64,000 nt of DNA from Zygaena filipendulae (GCA_907165275.2 OU015651.1:4548501-4612500); one strand, 5' to 3'; positions 45,688 to 57,805 are shown, counted from the stretch's first letter. The notes: a model not told the origin generated them from the letters alone. Numbers and translations are program-made.

Positions 45688-47175
45688 AATGTTATTTTGT
45701 TTATTCCTTGATTGAGATGTGTAGTGCCGATGTGCGACAAAATTTAACTTTTTACTTGTTTCTTCTTTTTAAATAATTATTTAAACCGCGAATTGACGCC
45801 AATATTATTTATTTTGTGAAGTTGGTAATAAAATTTTAATTATTATTATTGTGGTGTGGTAGGTACTCACAAGATTAACTAGCTTTAGTTATTCTCACAA
45901 ATTAACTAGACTTAGGTTATTCTTTTTTTTTTTTCTTCTTTTTGGACTCAACAGTCAAGTCAACACTGAGTGTTATAGTAGGTAGGTGGAAACGTAGTGG
46001 ACAGTGGTTATGGGATGTGACATTGAGAGAAAAAAATCGATTTTAATTTTAATCGATTTTTCTCTCTTTACAAATAATCGATTGTTGATTAATCGATTTA
46101 AATGAGGAAAAAATCGATTTTTTATAATGAAAATCTGCATGCTTTTAGTAATAAAACTCTGAGAATAATTTTAACAATTTATGAAAATATAAATCAAATA
46201 AAATTTTAAATATGAATACAAACTTTTTAAAAGCTTAAATCGACCAAAATATAAAAGTATCCTGACCATTAAATCCTAACCTGATTATAAACAGGCCGTT
46301 TCCAGGGTTCCTGCGAAGTATGGGTATATTTTCTACCCATACTACCCATACTTTACTATTTCCAATAAAAGAAGAACGAAGAACGGAGAACGGAGTTTTA
46401 AAGTAAAAAAAAAAACACAGGGATGTGACATTGTACATAAAAATCGATTTTTTACCGTTTAACCTCCACGTTTTTGTAGCCTAAATTTACCCCTAGCGCC
46501 ACACTTTTTAGGCATGATATTTCCTAGTGTCGGGAATATTATTTATATCAATAAATAATTCAATCTTAATTTTAAAAGTCAGTGCAGTGTTTTGTTCGTG
46601 TATACAGCTAATCGAGAATATTCTGAATTTTTTTAAAATTATCTGGAATATTCCGAAAAGTTATAAAACCGTCTTGAAGATTCTGGAAAGTTCAAGCTGT
46701 AGTTCAGGAAATAAGGAGATAAGACAGTTTATAACTAAAATATATTATTATTATAGGTACTAGCTGTTCCCTGTGGTTTCACCCGCGTTAATTTCGGAGA
46801 CCCCGCGGGAAGTAGTCTGGGATAAAAATACCCAAAATTGTTTTCTGTAACCCTTATAAAGTATAGTATGCAAATACAATGCAAATTCACCCGCGTTAAT
46901 TTCGGAATTCCCATGGGAATGGGATAAAAATCGATTGAACAATTATAAAAAAAAAACGATTATTAATCGATTATTCATAAAAATTAAATCATTTATTAAA
47001 ATCGATTAAAAAAACGATTTTTATTCGATTATTTTAATAACCGATTGTTTTTTCATATCCCTTTAGTCTTTCCGTTCGTCTTCGGCTGCTGATGCTCTGC
47101 TTAGGTTAGGATTTACGACAGACTTGTTTTGTAAGATACAAATATAAAATAAACAAAAATCACCTAAAGAACAAT
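45688..47175. other. torsin/EMG1 divergent intergenic region
   Basis: The two genes are head to head. ATCGATT motifs are dense at 46029-46125, 46440-46450 and 46925-47045, including a GAGAGAAAAAAATCGATT inverted pair. A GAAGAACGAAGAACGGAG repeat lies near 46372. The EMG1 promoter should be in the last 200 bases. Confidence 0.4.
46758..46932 (-). mobile_element. Helitron-like remnant, reverse
   Basis: ACTAGCTGTTCCCTGTGG with TTTCACCCGCGTTAATTTCG repeated as CACCCGCGTTAATTTCGG at 46889. Confidence 0.45.
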
Positions 47176-48225
47176 ATGGGGAAGAAAAGGAAACTTGGAG
47201 CTAGAGATGATGAGTTTGAATACGACCCAGTTCCAAGACATTTGGTAACAGCACACATAAAGAAACAAGAAAAACGTCTCATAGTGATTTTAGAAAATGC
47301 ACAGCTTGAGGCAGTGAAGGTAAAGATGTTTCCTAAATCTAATTTTTGTATAAATGCTCTAATTTTGTTTCATATATTTTTGAAAATAATTGTGTCATCA
47401 CTGAGCATCATGTTGATAAGTTGAGCTTGTCGCAATTGGTCGAGACCTCAGACCAAATACTTAACTACTTTATTTCTTCTGAGGTCGAGATAAAAGTAGC
47501 TAGGTACTTATTTTATGAATGGTATTAAAATCTTGATTTAAAGTGTTGTTTTTCAGATGGGTCATAGCTTTGAATTATTGAACTGTGATGATCATGCTAA
47601 TATACTGCGTAAGAATGATCGGGATCCTGGTTCCTGTCGGCCAGATATTACTCATCAGTCTTTGCTTATGTTAATGGACTCACCTTTGAACCGTGCTGGA
47701 CTTTTGCAAGTCTATATCCATACAGAAAAAAATGTTCTAATTGAAATTAATCCACAAACAAGAATACCAAGAACATTCAAACGTTTTGCTGGACTTATTG
47801 GTAAGAAAGGTTTGATTTATTGTAAGCTCTTGTTATTGAAATATTTACATCATATTTTGCCAAAGGTACCTACCTACTTAATTAAATTTATCAATTTTTC
47901 AGTTCAACTTCTTCACAAGTTTGCTATACGTGCTTCAGATGGACCAATGAAATTATTGAAAGTTATTAAAAATCCAATTACTTCACACTTGCCTGTTGGA
48001 GTAAAGAAAATAACTATGTCTTACAGTTCAAAAGTCGTACAAAACTGTAGAGATTTGGTGCCAAAAGATGAGCCTATTGTTATCATTGTAGGAGCTATGG
48101 CCCATGGCAAAGTAGAAGTTGATTATTCTGAAGATGCTATATCAATCAGCAATTATCCCCTTTCTGCTGCTTTGACGTGTGCTAAACTCTGTTCGGCATT
48201 TGAAGAAGTGTGGGATGTAGTTTAA
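47176..48225 (+). CDS. EMG1: EMG1/Nep1 18S rRNA pseudouridine N1-methyltransferase
   Basis: 236 residues in three exons: 47176-47319, 47557-47800, 47903-48225. SPOUT-fold enzyme of the nucleolus that methylates pseudouridine in the hypermodified 18S rRNA residue, and a small-subunit assembly factor. Landmarks: RLIVILENAQLEAVK, FELLNCDDHANILRKN, DITHQSLLMLMDSPLNRAGLL, RIPRTFKRFAGLI joined to VQLLHKFAIRASDGPMKLLK, then the cofactor-binding GAMAHGK and the C-terminal SISNYPLSAALTCAKLCSAF. Size and motif order match the family. The 102-base second intron has GTAAGA and TTTCAG ends but is open and a multiple of three, so retention would insert 34 residues between GLI and VQLL. The region upstream is rich in ATCGATT-type motifs. 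Confidence 0.95.
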
Positions 48226-49361
48226 GTATTAAATTATTTTTTAAGTATAAAATAGGTGTTTTACCAAACCAGAAAAAAACAAAAAAAAAAACAACTTTAC
48301 CACATTTAACCATATTTAACACTTAAATAAGGTGATTTGAAGTTATAATAATATTTAAATTATGTGTTAACAAAGTGTGCCTACTGTACTGGATGGATTG
48401 CAAATTTTTTAACGACCATATCCTTTTTTTAATGCATAGAAACACTATAATGAACAATTTTACACAGTATTTACCCTGATGTGAAAAATAAAGCTCAATA
48501 CCTATCCCCTAGCCAAATTGATAAAATCTACAATTATTACTAACAAATAATATAAAACTAAGGAAAGTAAGGAATGGAGTCATAACTCATTATGTGGTCA
48601 GACTAAGGGCGGCGCCACAGTTTCCGCGGCGGCGGCGGCGGCAAAAATACACAGCTATAGCTGTGGCCTACTTCGTATGTTGTCTACTATTTGTTTTTGC
48701 GCCGAGACTTTGGCCAAGGGGTAAACAGTAAACTGAAGGATTTAGCATAGTCAGGTTCCCTAACCACTGTGCCAACAATGTTGTGGTGTAGTTATTGATG
48801 TGAATAGAATAGCATGTTGCTGCATAAATTGACAGATAGAATATTTTGTTCTTATGTTGTGGATATAAAAGCCATTGATCTCAACTAGTGAAAGTTCACT
48901 ATGGGAATGTGCTACATACCTAATTTTGTTGTTTTACTACATGGCCAAGGTGCATACTGAAGTGAAACTGGCGCCACTTCCATAATATTTAAAAAGAAAT
49001 TGATAGTAGAATATTGTCCCTTAGCTAACAACACTGCATAGGTACCTAAGTAATTTTTACCAACTTTACAGGAGACGAAAAAAGCCCTATTTTAAAAAAT
49101 CGGTGGAATTTTTCTGTAGTTACCTACTTATTAAATACCCTAGTTAGCAGTGAAATAACTATTTATACTTATTTTTTTGACGATTTACTTTATTTTAACT
49201 TCTTAACCCCTTAACTTTAAAATGTGAAAACCGCTAATTTTCGAGTTGAGCGTGTAGGGTAATCATAAAAAAATGTATTATAATCCACTTTACATAATAT
49301 AATCCACTTCACAACACAGATAGCAGACGTGATATTCTAATATATCAGAAGCAAACGTGAT
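48226..49361. other. EMG1 downstream DNA, no gene
   Basis: AT-rich with one (GGC)n run at 48622-48640 inside GC-rich sequence. No frame of interest. Confidence 0.4.
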
Positions 49362-49553
49362 ATTCTAATATATATAAATCACGTGTCACGTTGTTTCTCC
49401 GCGATGGACTCCGAAACTACTGAACGGGTTTTGATAAAATTTTGGAACCATTTATAATATGGTCCAACTTAAAAGGTAGGATAGTTTTTATCTCGGAATT
49501 GCCGCAGGAACTCCGCAATTACCGCGGATGAAATCGCGGGGGACAGCTAGTAT
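49362..49553 (+). mobile_element. Helitron-like copy (variant B), uninterrupted
   Basis: ATATATATAAATCACGTGTC to GGGGACAGCTAGTA; gives the empty site for the insertion at 13861. Confidence 0.6.
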
Positions 49554-49650
49554 ATTATATAATACGTACTACATATTATTACATATATATTATACTATGG
49601 ATTATATATATATATACATATATACATACACGCCCATGTACAAATACATA

Positions 49651-49765
49651 TACACGCCCAGACTGGAAAATGACACCCTTTGTTCATCACACAAAGTCCA
49701 CCCCCACCAGGAATCGAAACCGGACCCCTCTTGATTAGCGGGTAGGCATGGTGACCTACGCCAAG
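49651..49765 (-). repeat. tRNA-headed SINE copy 4
   Basis: Reverse unit with CCAGACTGG, CACAAAGTCCACCCCCACC and GGTGACCTACGCCAA. Confidence 0.68.
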
Positions 49766-50565
49766 TTGGTTATTCTACTCTGCGTACTCTGCTTTCATTT
49801 TTTTTAATATTTTTCACAGTTCCCTCCAGTTTGCCTATATATATGTATAGACTATAGAGCTTAAAAAGTCAAAACAATACTTTTAGTTGTAGCATTGCTC
49901 ACTAGATGGGGCTATGAGTAGGTATTAACTTAGCAATTGTTTGATCTTATTATTTTGTTTGTGTGTTGTACTTTTAACTTTTAATGAATCGATGAGATTT
50001 TTGAATCGACTAGGAAGTAACATAGTTTGAATTGTATCCTAAAATATCAAAGATCCCGAGGCCAGGGGCTCTTGGACCTCACGGGAGTAAAGCAACCGCA
50101 GCTAATATTTCGACTAATGCAAACCCGTTTATGGGTTATGGCCGGTTAAAATAGGTACCTATCTATCTACTAGCAGTGCCCCGGGGTGTCACCAACGGCA
50201 GCGTTAATTTTAGAACTGGTGCCTACCTACGCGACGTAGCTGTAGGTTTAAAAAAAATCCTATCTAGGTATACTTATTGGCTACTGAGTTGAAATTCTAA
50301 ACTAGGTATCAGTCGACCCGTCTTAACATAATATGGAATCCAGCTGTCATGATGATGCAAATATAATCTACTACGAATCACCATACTATACCATAATATC
50401 CAGGCGCGTGCCCAGCCCTTACAGACGAAATAAAAACTCTATTTCGTCTGAGGTATATTATTACTGAGACTTTTATTTACCACTTTCAAGTATCTTTGTT
50501 TAGAGTGCTTCCTCAGGCCGTCTTTAGCGGAGGGGCTCAACCCCATGACCCCCCCCCCCTGTATA

Positions 50566-50790
50566 CCTTATTCACTATGACCAACAACATTCCTCGCCCA
50601 TAGCGCGCGTCCCAAAAACACATTCCCAAACGCTCCAGATGCAAAAATATAGGAAATATATATTCTTTATTACAAAAGAAACGTTGTAAATGTATTTTTT
50701 TAAAGTGAAACTTTTTTGAACACGAGGGAAAAGAACACGAGGAAAAAGCAATTTTAGCGCCTTATCTTAACGCGACGCGTTATGGTCATC
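50566..50790 (+). repeat. TTATTCACTATGACC repeat, copy 2
   Basis: Closest to 6201-6460 through AAACGTTGTAAATGTATTTT and the GCGCCTTATCTTAACGCG end. Confidence 0.6.
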
Positions 50791-51069
50791 TATAGGTACA
50801 AATAATAAAATTGTTACAGGTCGATGTCTGTACATGGGAGATAAATAAGAAAAAAAATAAATTTAGGCGACTCTATGAGTGATATAGAAGCCAAAAATAT
50901 CGTTTTTAGAATTTTTGTCTGTCTGTCTGTATGTTTGTATTCGTGCTTCGCAAAAACTGCTGCACCAAATTGAATGCGGTTTTTTTTTATTGCTAAGGGT
51001 CTAAGTTGGATACTCATGTTTCGATTTTTTCGAGATTCCATCTGGATCTTGAGATATTAAAAAACGTAC

Positions 51070-51241
51070 TGGTTATCCTACTAATATTATGTGAAAGTGT
51101 GGATGTTGGCTGAACGGATTTGGATGAAATTTGGCATGCACGTTGTCAGGGGTACAGAGAAGGACATAGGGTACTTTTTATCCCGGAATTCCTGCGGGAA
51201 CTCCGAAATTACCGCGGGTGAAACCGCAGGGCACAGCTAAT
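51070..51241 (+). mobile_element. Helitron-like copy
   Basis: TCCTACTAATATTATGTGAA to GGGCACAGCTAATAG. Confidence 0.6.
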
Positions 51242-52937
51242 AGTGAATAAGGGCTGATAAGGGCTGTCAAGTGCTCCGTGGTTTATTAGTAGGTATTACT
51301 AATTGCGAGCGAGGTCTACGATTGCCTGGGTGTGCCTTGGTGTGCCTACAGTCAAAGAAATTAAATCATACTGTACCTACAAATTACAAAACCCGACTAA
51401 TTTAGGTACCTAATGATACCATCCTAATCAACTAGCTGAATGAGACCTTTCCATTAATTTGCCATCTACTATTACTTGCTATTACTTCCAAGAATTGTAT
51501 CTTATGCCTACGTATTTGATGGCGCAATTATATGTAGGAAGGTATAAAAAAGAAAATTATTATTTTACAAATCTGAGATTTGTATTACATTTTGAGATTG
51601 TTGATCGAAGGTTATTCGTGATTATTTTAGATTTGACCAACCACGTCTACTGGCTACTTGACATATTCACCTCTATGAAACAAACTATCGAAAAGGGTCT
51701 AGCTAGCCGGTTAAGCATAAAGTATTACAAAATGACTCCCAGTGCCCACGGCCAATGGTCAAAATAATGAGTTTTAATATCAAAAATATCATCCAAATAT
51801 ATCACCACCACGGACATGTAATCACTACACTCTGAAAACACCGTTTTTCAGCATGGATTCTCAAACGACTTCTGAGATTACATATTAACCAAGCTAAAGG
51901 TAGCTACGTAGGTAGGTATTCTTAGTTAAAAATATTTACGTGGAATGCAATAAGGGCGGGCCGAGAACTATGGAATGTGAACTAGGTAGGTACAGTTTAT
52001 CGTTGGATCAAAATTTGATCGAAAGCTTCGTTGTTGTTGGGATAGGAAAAAAAAACAGCATGACGCATAATTTCCGGCTATAAAAGAATTCTAGAGAAGG
52101 TATATAGGTAATATGTAGATATGTTAAGTTGATAGCTTTAGAATAGCATTTAGTAGGTGCTTTAAAAATATCAAAGGTGAATTAGAAAGAAATATTTATG
52201 TAGGTAGGTTTTTAAATTATTATTGCGTAACTAACTACTTAGTTACCTATGTCTTTTTAATTTATTCGATCTGCCAATTAATTCGAATATAAGCAAAACT
52301 TTAAACCATATTAGGCACAGATATTACTAAAATTCCAGAGTTTGCGTTGTTATAACGATGTAATCGTCCTTATTTAGTTATATGGATTATGTTGGGTGGG
52401 TGTTGTGAAACTGATGCCTTGTGGCGTATTGGTACGCAAATGCCTTAGAATGACACAGGCCACAAGTCACAACCACAAAGCAAGGCCAAGCACTATAATT
52501 TCTTAGAAGCTGCAATATAACGCGTTAGATAGGTACCTACCTACAGAATTACAGATATAGGTATGTCTGTATACATACTAAACTACAAATAAATATAATA
52601 TCACCAGTTTGCGTGCCTGCAATTTTTTGGGGGTAATTAGTAATTTATTTAATAAAAATTTTTGAAATGAAGTTTGTGTCGTATGTATCTTTTTAAATTC
52701 CATTATCTTAGATTTCATAATCATAGTGAATAGGTAAACCATGCTAAAGAAAATGACTAGTGAGTCAGCCGGTGGCGTGATATTGTATTATACGTAGATG
52801 CCTACATTTCTAGTTAGTGACTAATTGCATGGTGATTTGTAGGTATTCGCTACGTGCTTAGTTAGTTGCTCACTCAGGTTGGTTGCGATCATTTACGTAC
52901 CTAGTATCATCTAAGTATATTCTATACTCTCTGAGCC
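51242..52937. other. intergenic, no gene seen
   Basis: Open frame 51459-51767 (102 codons) has no family I recognise and no clear splice or promoter context. TAGGTA words are very frequent here, a feature of this species' noncoding DNA. Confidence 0.35.
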
Positions 52938-53040
52938 CTTATTCACTATGACCGACAACATTACTTGCCCTTAACGCGCGTCCCAAAAAACAAAATCCCA
53001 AACGCTCCAGATACAAAAATATAAGAAATTTATATTCTTT
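52938..53040 (+). repeat. TTATTCACTATGACC repeat, copy 3 (cut by Helitron-like DNA)
   Basis: Similarity ends at TTTATATTCTTTA, where the tandem Helitron-like tails begin. Confidence 0.55.
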
Positions 53041-53465
53041 ACTAGCTGACCCCCGCGGTTTCACCCGCAGTTATTTCAGAGTTCTCCGAGGATTCCGGGA
53101 TAAAAAGTAGGCCTATATGTCACTCAGGATCACTTTAGTTTTTTATAAGTGAAAGAATTTCTAAAATAGGTTCAGTAGGTTCACACACACACACACTCGC
53201 AATCTTCGGAGTTCCCGCGGGAATTTCGGGATAGAAAGTATCTTACGCCATTCAAGATTACTGTAGCTTCCTATAAGTGAAAGAATTTTCAAAATCAGTT
53301 CTGTAAATCCAGAGATAGCTTTCCCCCGTGGTTTTACCCGTGGTAAATTCGGAGTTCCCGCGGGAATTCCGGAATAAAAAGTATCTTATGACACTCAGGG
53401 TCACTAGATTTCTACAAGTGAAAGAATTTCCAAAATCGGTTCAGTAGATCCAGAGATTACCCCCT
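53041..53465 (-). mobile_element. three tandem reverse Helitron-like tails
   Basis: ACTAGCTGACCCCCGCGG starts the first; GGAGTTCCCGCGGGAAT recurs at about 53210 and 53350. The array interrupts the repeat at 52938-53040. Confidence 0.5.
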
Positions 53466-54248
53466 CCAACGTCACAAACCCACAATCTCACAAACTTTTG
53501 ATCTTTACACAAATACTCTCGCTGTCAAAAAATGAGCGCGATGTTTGTACAATGTACATAGCCAATGGTTGGGGTCGAGCACTAGGGGCGCAGCGGGAAC
53601 TTATCAGGAACAAACCAAAAAATAATAGTCCTGCCTTGTTAGTTGTTGGTCATTCTTGCGCTTCCAGTACTACGCCCTGGGCCTGGGCACCGGTGGCCCT
53701 GTCCACGGCACTGATACCGAGCAAACTATTTCTGAGTATTTCCTTCAAATGCTGCTGTGTATCGTTGTTGGGTATACCTAAACATGAAATAATTGTATCA
53801 GCCATAATTAGCATAGTTCTATGGCCTCTATGGTACCTACCCATAGTATAGTAGTATCACGTAGTGATTACCTTCTCTCTGGTAGTATCTATAGTGTAGC
53901 TATCATTCGTTGATCTTGTTGATTGTTATCAAATCTGAAATTTCCTTCAATATATTTGGCGGCGTAATGGTACTTACTGGATTGCAAAGAGAATTAGAGC
54001 ACTCGTAACTGGACGCAGATAAGCAATAACATGTTAACCCACAAAATGAAGTTATTGATTCTGAACAATTTATTGAGAGTTAGAGAACGTTTTTTAATTA
54101 TGTGTTTCCCTTGTTACATTGTTTAAATATGTAACTAAATATTGAACATAAAAAATTTGACACAAAATGGCGCTATAATTTTAAAACTTTAATTTAATCA
54201 AAATTTCTCCAGTGTGGGTTGACACACTATTGCTTATCTATGTCCGAC
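53466..54248. other. intergenic, no supported gene
   Basis: A minus-strand open stretch (53844-53650, continuing open toward 53498) contains DTIISCLGIPNNDTQQHLKE, which might be a transposon ORF1 remnant; not assigned. Confidence 0.3.
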
Positions 54249-54603
54249 AAGGGTTGCCACCTTTTTTTGGAAAAAATATAGTATTTTTCCGAAAAAAGGT
54301 GCAATAATATAGTACTTTTGGAAAATGCAGGGAAAAAAATAGTACATATTTATTTTTAATCATTATTTATCGGGTAGCATTCATCTACAAATTATTGCTA
54401 GTTTGACAGTTGATATTTTATTGCCGAGTATGCGTTTCGTTCTGAAATTCCTCCTCGTGCTGCGCAACGTTCTAGCGCGACAGTTGAATTAGGGATAAAA
54501 ATATAGTATTTTTCGTACTGTATTATTTTTCTATAATATAATAGTACAATTGACTGAAATATAGTACGATACTATATAATATAGTACGGGTGGCAACCCC
54601 AAC
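54249..54603. mobile_element. MITE with GGGTTGCCACC inverted ends
   Basis: GGGTTGCCACC at about 54250 and GGTGGCAACCCC at about 54589; ATAGTA-rich interior (ATATAGTAC repeated). Confidence 0.6.
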
Positions 54604-54650
54604 TCTAACTTACCCAAAACTTCCTATGCTAGCATCCATAGCAGTAGACC

Positions 54651-54711
54651 TTAGATAAATGATTGGTCTCCGCTGCGCTCCGACCGCAGCGGAGACCAAT
54701 CATTTATCTAA
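54651..54711. mobile_element. 61-bp perfect hairpin insertion with 9-bp target duplication
   Basis: 27-base perfect arms starting TTAGATAAATGATTGG around a 7-base loop. GCAGTAGAC stands on both sides (about 54641-54649 and 54712-54720). Confidence 0.75.
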
Positions 54712-54962
54712 GCAGTAGACATATTTGCCACAATGCCCACAATATTCCCAAAACTGTGAATTTTGAAAAACAGTGACTATTTGTAAGGAAAAACGTAACA
54801 TGGCATTTAATATATTTCATTACGGTAATGAATGTTTTAGTGCGTGAAGAATAAACAGAGAATCACGAAAATCACCCAGCGGCCAGCGCCATTAGTTTTC
54901 ATTGGTTTTCATAACTGAGTTGATGCCCCTTCTATCTTATTATGTTCTGTGAGCCACACATT

Positions 54963-55121
54963 ATGCTACTGCTCCACCTGCGTGTTAATGCGTAAATTAG
55001 TGCGCTAATTAAGGCATTACGTAGATGTGGCCAACATTTTAACGGGTAAACTTACTAACATTACCACGTTAGACATTAACATCAACGTTAACGTTAACGC
55101 AGGTGGAGCAGTAGCATTAGT
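54963..55121. mobile_element. short MITE with ATGCTACTGCTCCACCTGCG ends
   Basis: 21-base inverted ends about 158 bases apart; interior rich in TTAACG. Confidence 0.65.
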
Positions 55122-55552
55122 GGACGATACAAAGCGCGCTTCATTTTTTACACTTTTGTACACAATACGTAGGTATACTTGGGTATTTGTGATGGAAGGA
55201 GCGCGCTAGACGCGGCGGCGCGCCGTGCGCTGCCCCGCCAGACCGATCGGCGCCGAGGCCCGAGGGCACAAAAGACCCACCGTGCTCCTTGCCGCCGCCG
55301 CGCGCCGCTTTCGGATTCTTTGGAAAGGACCCCATGCCATGGGCTACATTTTTTCAAATACTTACCTGATACCAGAATGACACTTGAACAATGGATTTCC
55401 GTCCCTTTATTGGCACCAATTTTTTTCTGAGCATAAACTTGAAGTTTCGTAAAAAAAAAAACAACCTGTTTTGCTTGTGACGCCAGGCGTTCGTGTCAAG
55501 CATGTTATGCGGATTTCCATAGATTGTCCGCACAGAGTCTGATTAGGCACGT
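55122..55552. other. intergenic with a GC-rich island
   Basis: 55195-55320 is strongly GC-rich (GCGGCGGCGCGCC, GCCGCCGCCGCGCGCCGC). It could be a promoter, a first exon or the 5' end of a mobile element; no protein family was recognised. Confidence 0.3.
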
Positions 55553-55762
55553 AATTTTAAGTAAGTAAAGATTTTTAAAACAAAATTGCCGCAATCAGAG
55601 ACGTTCATTAAATTAATGTTAATTGAAATTGGCATTTGACTAATTACGTGTAATTTAGTTAAATGCCAACAAACATTAATTCAATGAACGTCTCAGATTG
55701 CGGCAATTTTGTTTTAAAAATCTTTACTTAACATTAAGTAATCATTAAAACGACTGTGAGTG
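55553..55762. mobile_element. MITE family 4, copy a
   Basis: Long inverted arms containing GTAAAGATTTTTAAAAC, TTGCCGCAATC and GAGACGTTCATT; the outer left end is shortened. Confidence 0.7.
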
Positions 55763-56158
55763 TGGTCGTAAGATGTTTAAATCGGTAGGTACTAGGTAGG
55801 TATATATGTGTACCTGAAAACCCCATCAAAATCTGTCCAGCCAAACGCGAGATAATTGTGCACAAATATACTAACATACAAAAATACATATAGATCAAAC
55901 TAAGAACCTCCTTTTTTGATGTCGGTAAAAAAAAATTAACAAAAACTTAAACTGATTTCAAATCACATAGATAAATGCACTACACTAAAAAGTTACAAAT
56001 AACAAAATACTGATTTAATCTGAAAGAAAAAAATGTGCTTAATATTGTTATTGGTATGTGCTACCTTCCTAATAATCGTTTCGAAGTCGGTGCCAAGTTG
56101 CCAACAGCCAAGCTAAATAGGTATAATAGCTATTAGCTAGATAGACTACCTAAATAAT

Positions 56159-56544
56159 GCGCTTATCACACTTTGCAATTTCAGGACACCGATTTAGGGC
56201 TCTAAATCGGATACAATTTAGGGTCCGTGAGTGAGAGAGAGAGAGCGAGTAATCACACTACACTAAATTGTATCCTAAAACTACTAGACTAGGTTACATT
56301 TTAATGTAGTGTGATCACTCGCTCTCTCTCTCACTCACCGACCCTAAATTGGAACCAATTTAGGGACCAATTTAGGGTCGACGAGTGATCACACTACATT
56401 AAAATGTACCCTACAGCAGTCGATTTAGAGTACAATTTAGTGTAGTGTGATTACTCGCACTCTCTCTCTCACTCACCGACCCTAAATTGTATCCGATTTA
56501 GAGCACTAAATTGGTGTCTTGGAATTGCAAAGTGTAATAAGCGC
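56159..56544. mobile_element. foldback element copy 2
   Basis: Arms from GCGCTTATCACACTTTGCAA to its inverse at 56526-56544, running inward through CTAAATCGG, TACAATTTAGGGTC and (GA)n/(CT)n, nearly symmetric over the whole 386 bases with an extra internal half arm. Confidence 0.8.
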
Positions 56545-56554
56545 TTAAATCCGC

Positions 56555-56800
56555 TCCCACCACATAGTAAGCGTGTGAGCGTGTCGCCACGAACAAAACA
56601 ACAAGTGGGCAGACAAGAGCGGGCGCGGCACCGCCTTCAAACCGATCAGTAGGTAGTCCCATCCCCATTCCAGGTCGGCAACGCACCTGTATGCCTTCTG
56701 GTGTTACAGATGTCCATGGGCGGCGGTACCTAATCACTTACCATCAGGTGTACCACTTGCCCGTTTGCCCCCTACGACATAAAAAGAAAAAAAAAGCATA
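56555..56800 (+). repeat. LINE 3' end
   Basis: CATGGGCGGCGGTACCTAATCACTTACCATCAGGTG-type block (56713-56750, key words GGCGGCGGTA and ACCATCAGGTG) with CCCTACGACATAAAAAG and an A tail, as in common lepidopteran LINE 3' ends. No coding remnant recognised. Confidence 0.45.
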
Positions 56801-57805
56801 ATACCAATAATAATATTAGGTACGTGCATTTTTGTCTTTTGGATTAAATCGGTGCCTACCTATTTTGCAATTGCGTTTTGAAGCCGGTTTAATTTTTTTT
56901 TTAATTTTGTTTATTTTTTCGCTTGTAAGTAGGTTTGTTTATTATTTATAACAATTTACTATAAAAATACCCAAATCGCTATAGGTCTGTCTGTAACATT
57001 TAAAGAGTTCTCTCGATTTCTTCAAGATCCCATCATCAGATCCTGACTTCATGATAATGGGACCAACTTGGAAGAATGTAGGTATAGGTACACCCTTTGA
57101 AACAAAAAAGAATTTTCCAAATCGGTCCAGCCGTTCGAGTAATCGCGTAGGTAACAAACATGCAAAAAAAACTTATAGTCGAATTGAGAACCTCCTCCTT
57201 TTTTGGAATTAGGTTATAAAGTATAAATATTTTAACAGTTGTCTGGTTCCCTTAAAGAGCTTGTAAACTCTACTTAGTTAGGGTCCTCTGTGGAACACCG
57301 TCCGGCGTCCGTCATTATTATAAAATTATTATAGGTACTCAACTAGCACCGAGTTTAATCCACGTGGAGCGCACGACCGCCATGATGTGACGGCCCTAAA
57401 CGACGATTCCTTCTAATTGTAGGTGAGAGAAGTCAGTAGGTGTTGTTTTTTATAAGTAAAGCTTATAGATGGGGATTGGGGTAGGTACATAGAGTTAGGA
57501 GTAGGTAGAATCGTTAGGTGCGGCAGGCGAACGCCTACGGGCGGCCGGAGCCCAGGCGTGGAGGCCGGTTCCAGCAAACAGGTTTCCTCTCACCGCGCGG
57601 CTGCGGCGCACGCGCAGCTCGCACCGCGCCACGCCACCGCACCACGCCGCCTCTATCCAACATTCACACTCAAAACGTTTTCTTCGAATCCAAGCTACCT
57701 GCTGCTTGACCTCAGTATCAGATTGATTTTAAGATAAGAGATACCATACCATCAGTCCGGACGACTCGCGCGGCTCAGTTCTATATTATACGAATATACT
57801 AGCTA
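56801..57805. other. intergenic with a second GC-rich island
   Basis: 57515-57660 is GC-rich (GGGCGGCCGGAGCCCAGG), followed by TCTATATTATACG at 57780. It may be a promoter of a gene not visible here. CCTCCTCCTTTTTTGGAA (about 57191) belongs to a small repeat also at 5690 and 43767. Confidence 0.3.

Noticed and set aside
47557..48225. 222-residue EMG1 frame as a single exon
   Set aside because: It contains a 34-codon insert bounded by GTAAGA and TTTCAG that no EMG1 protein has; splicing restores the family sequence.
48607..48641. (GGC)n run as a coding poly-Ala or poly-Gly tract
   Set aside because: No open frame of useful length continues on either side.
51459..51767. 102-codon plus-strand frame as a gene
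   Set aside because: No family resemblance, no splice partners, no promoter or poly(A) context.
53160..53500. CRISPR-like spaced repeats
   Set aside because: The repeats are long, diverged Helitron-like tails in a eukaryotic genome.
53650..53851. Exon candidate on either strand
   Set aside because: Possible transposon ORF1-like wording on the minus strand, but too short and no flanking splice signals.
55141..55357. Minus-strand frames in a GC-rich island
   Set aside because: Two overlapping frames are open simply because of high GC; no recognisable protein.
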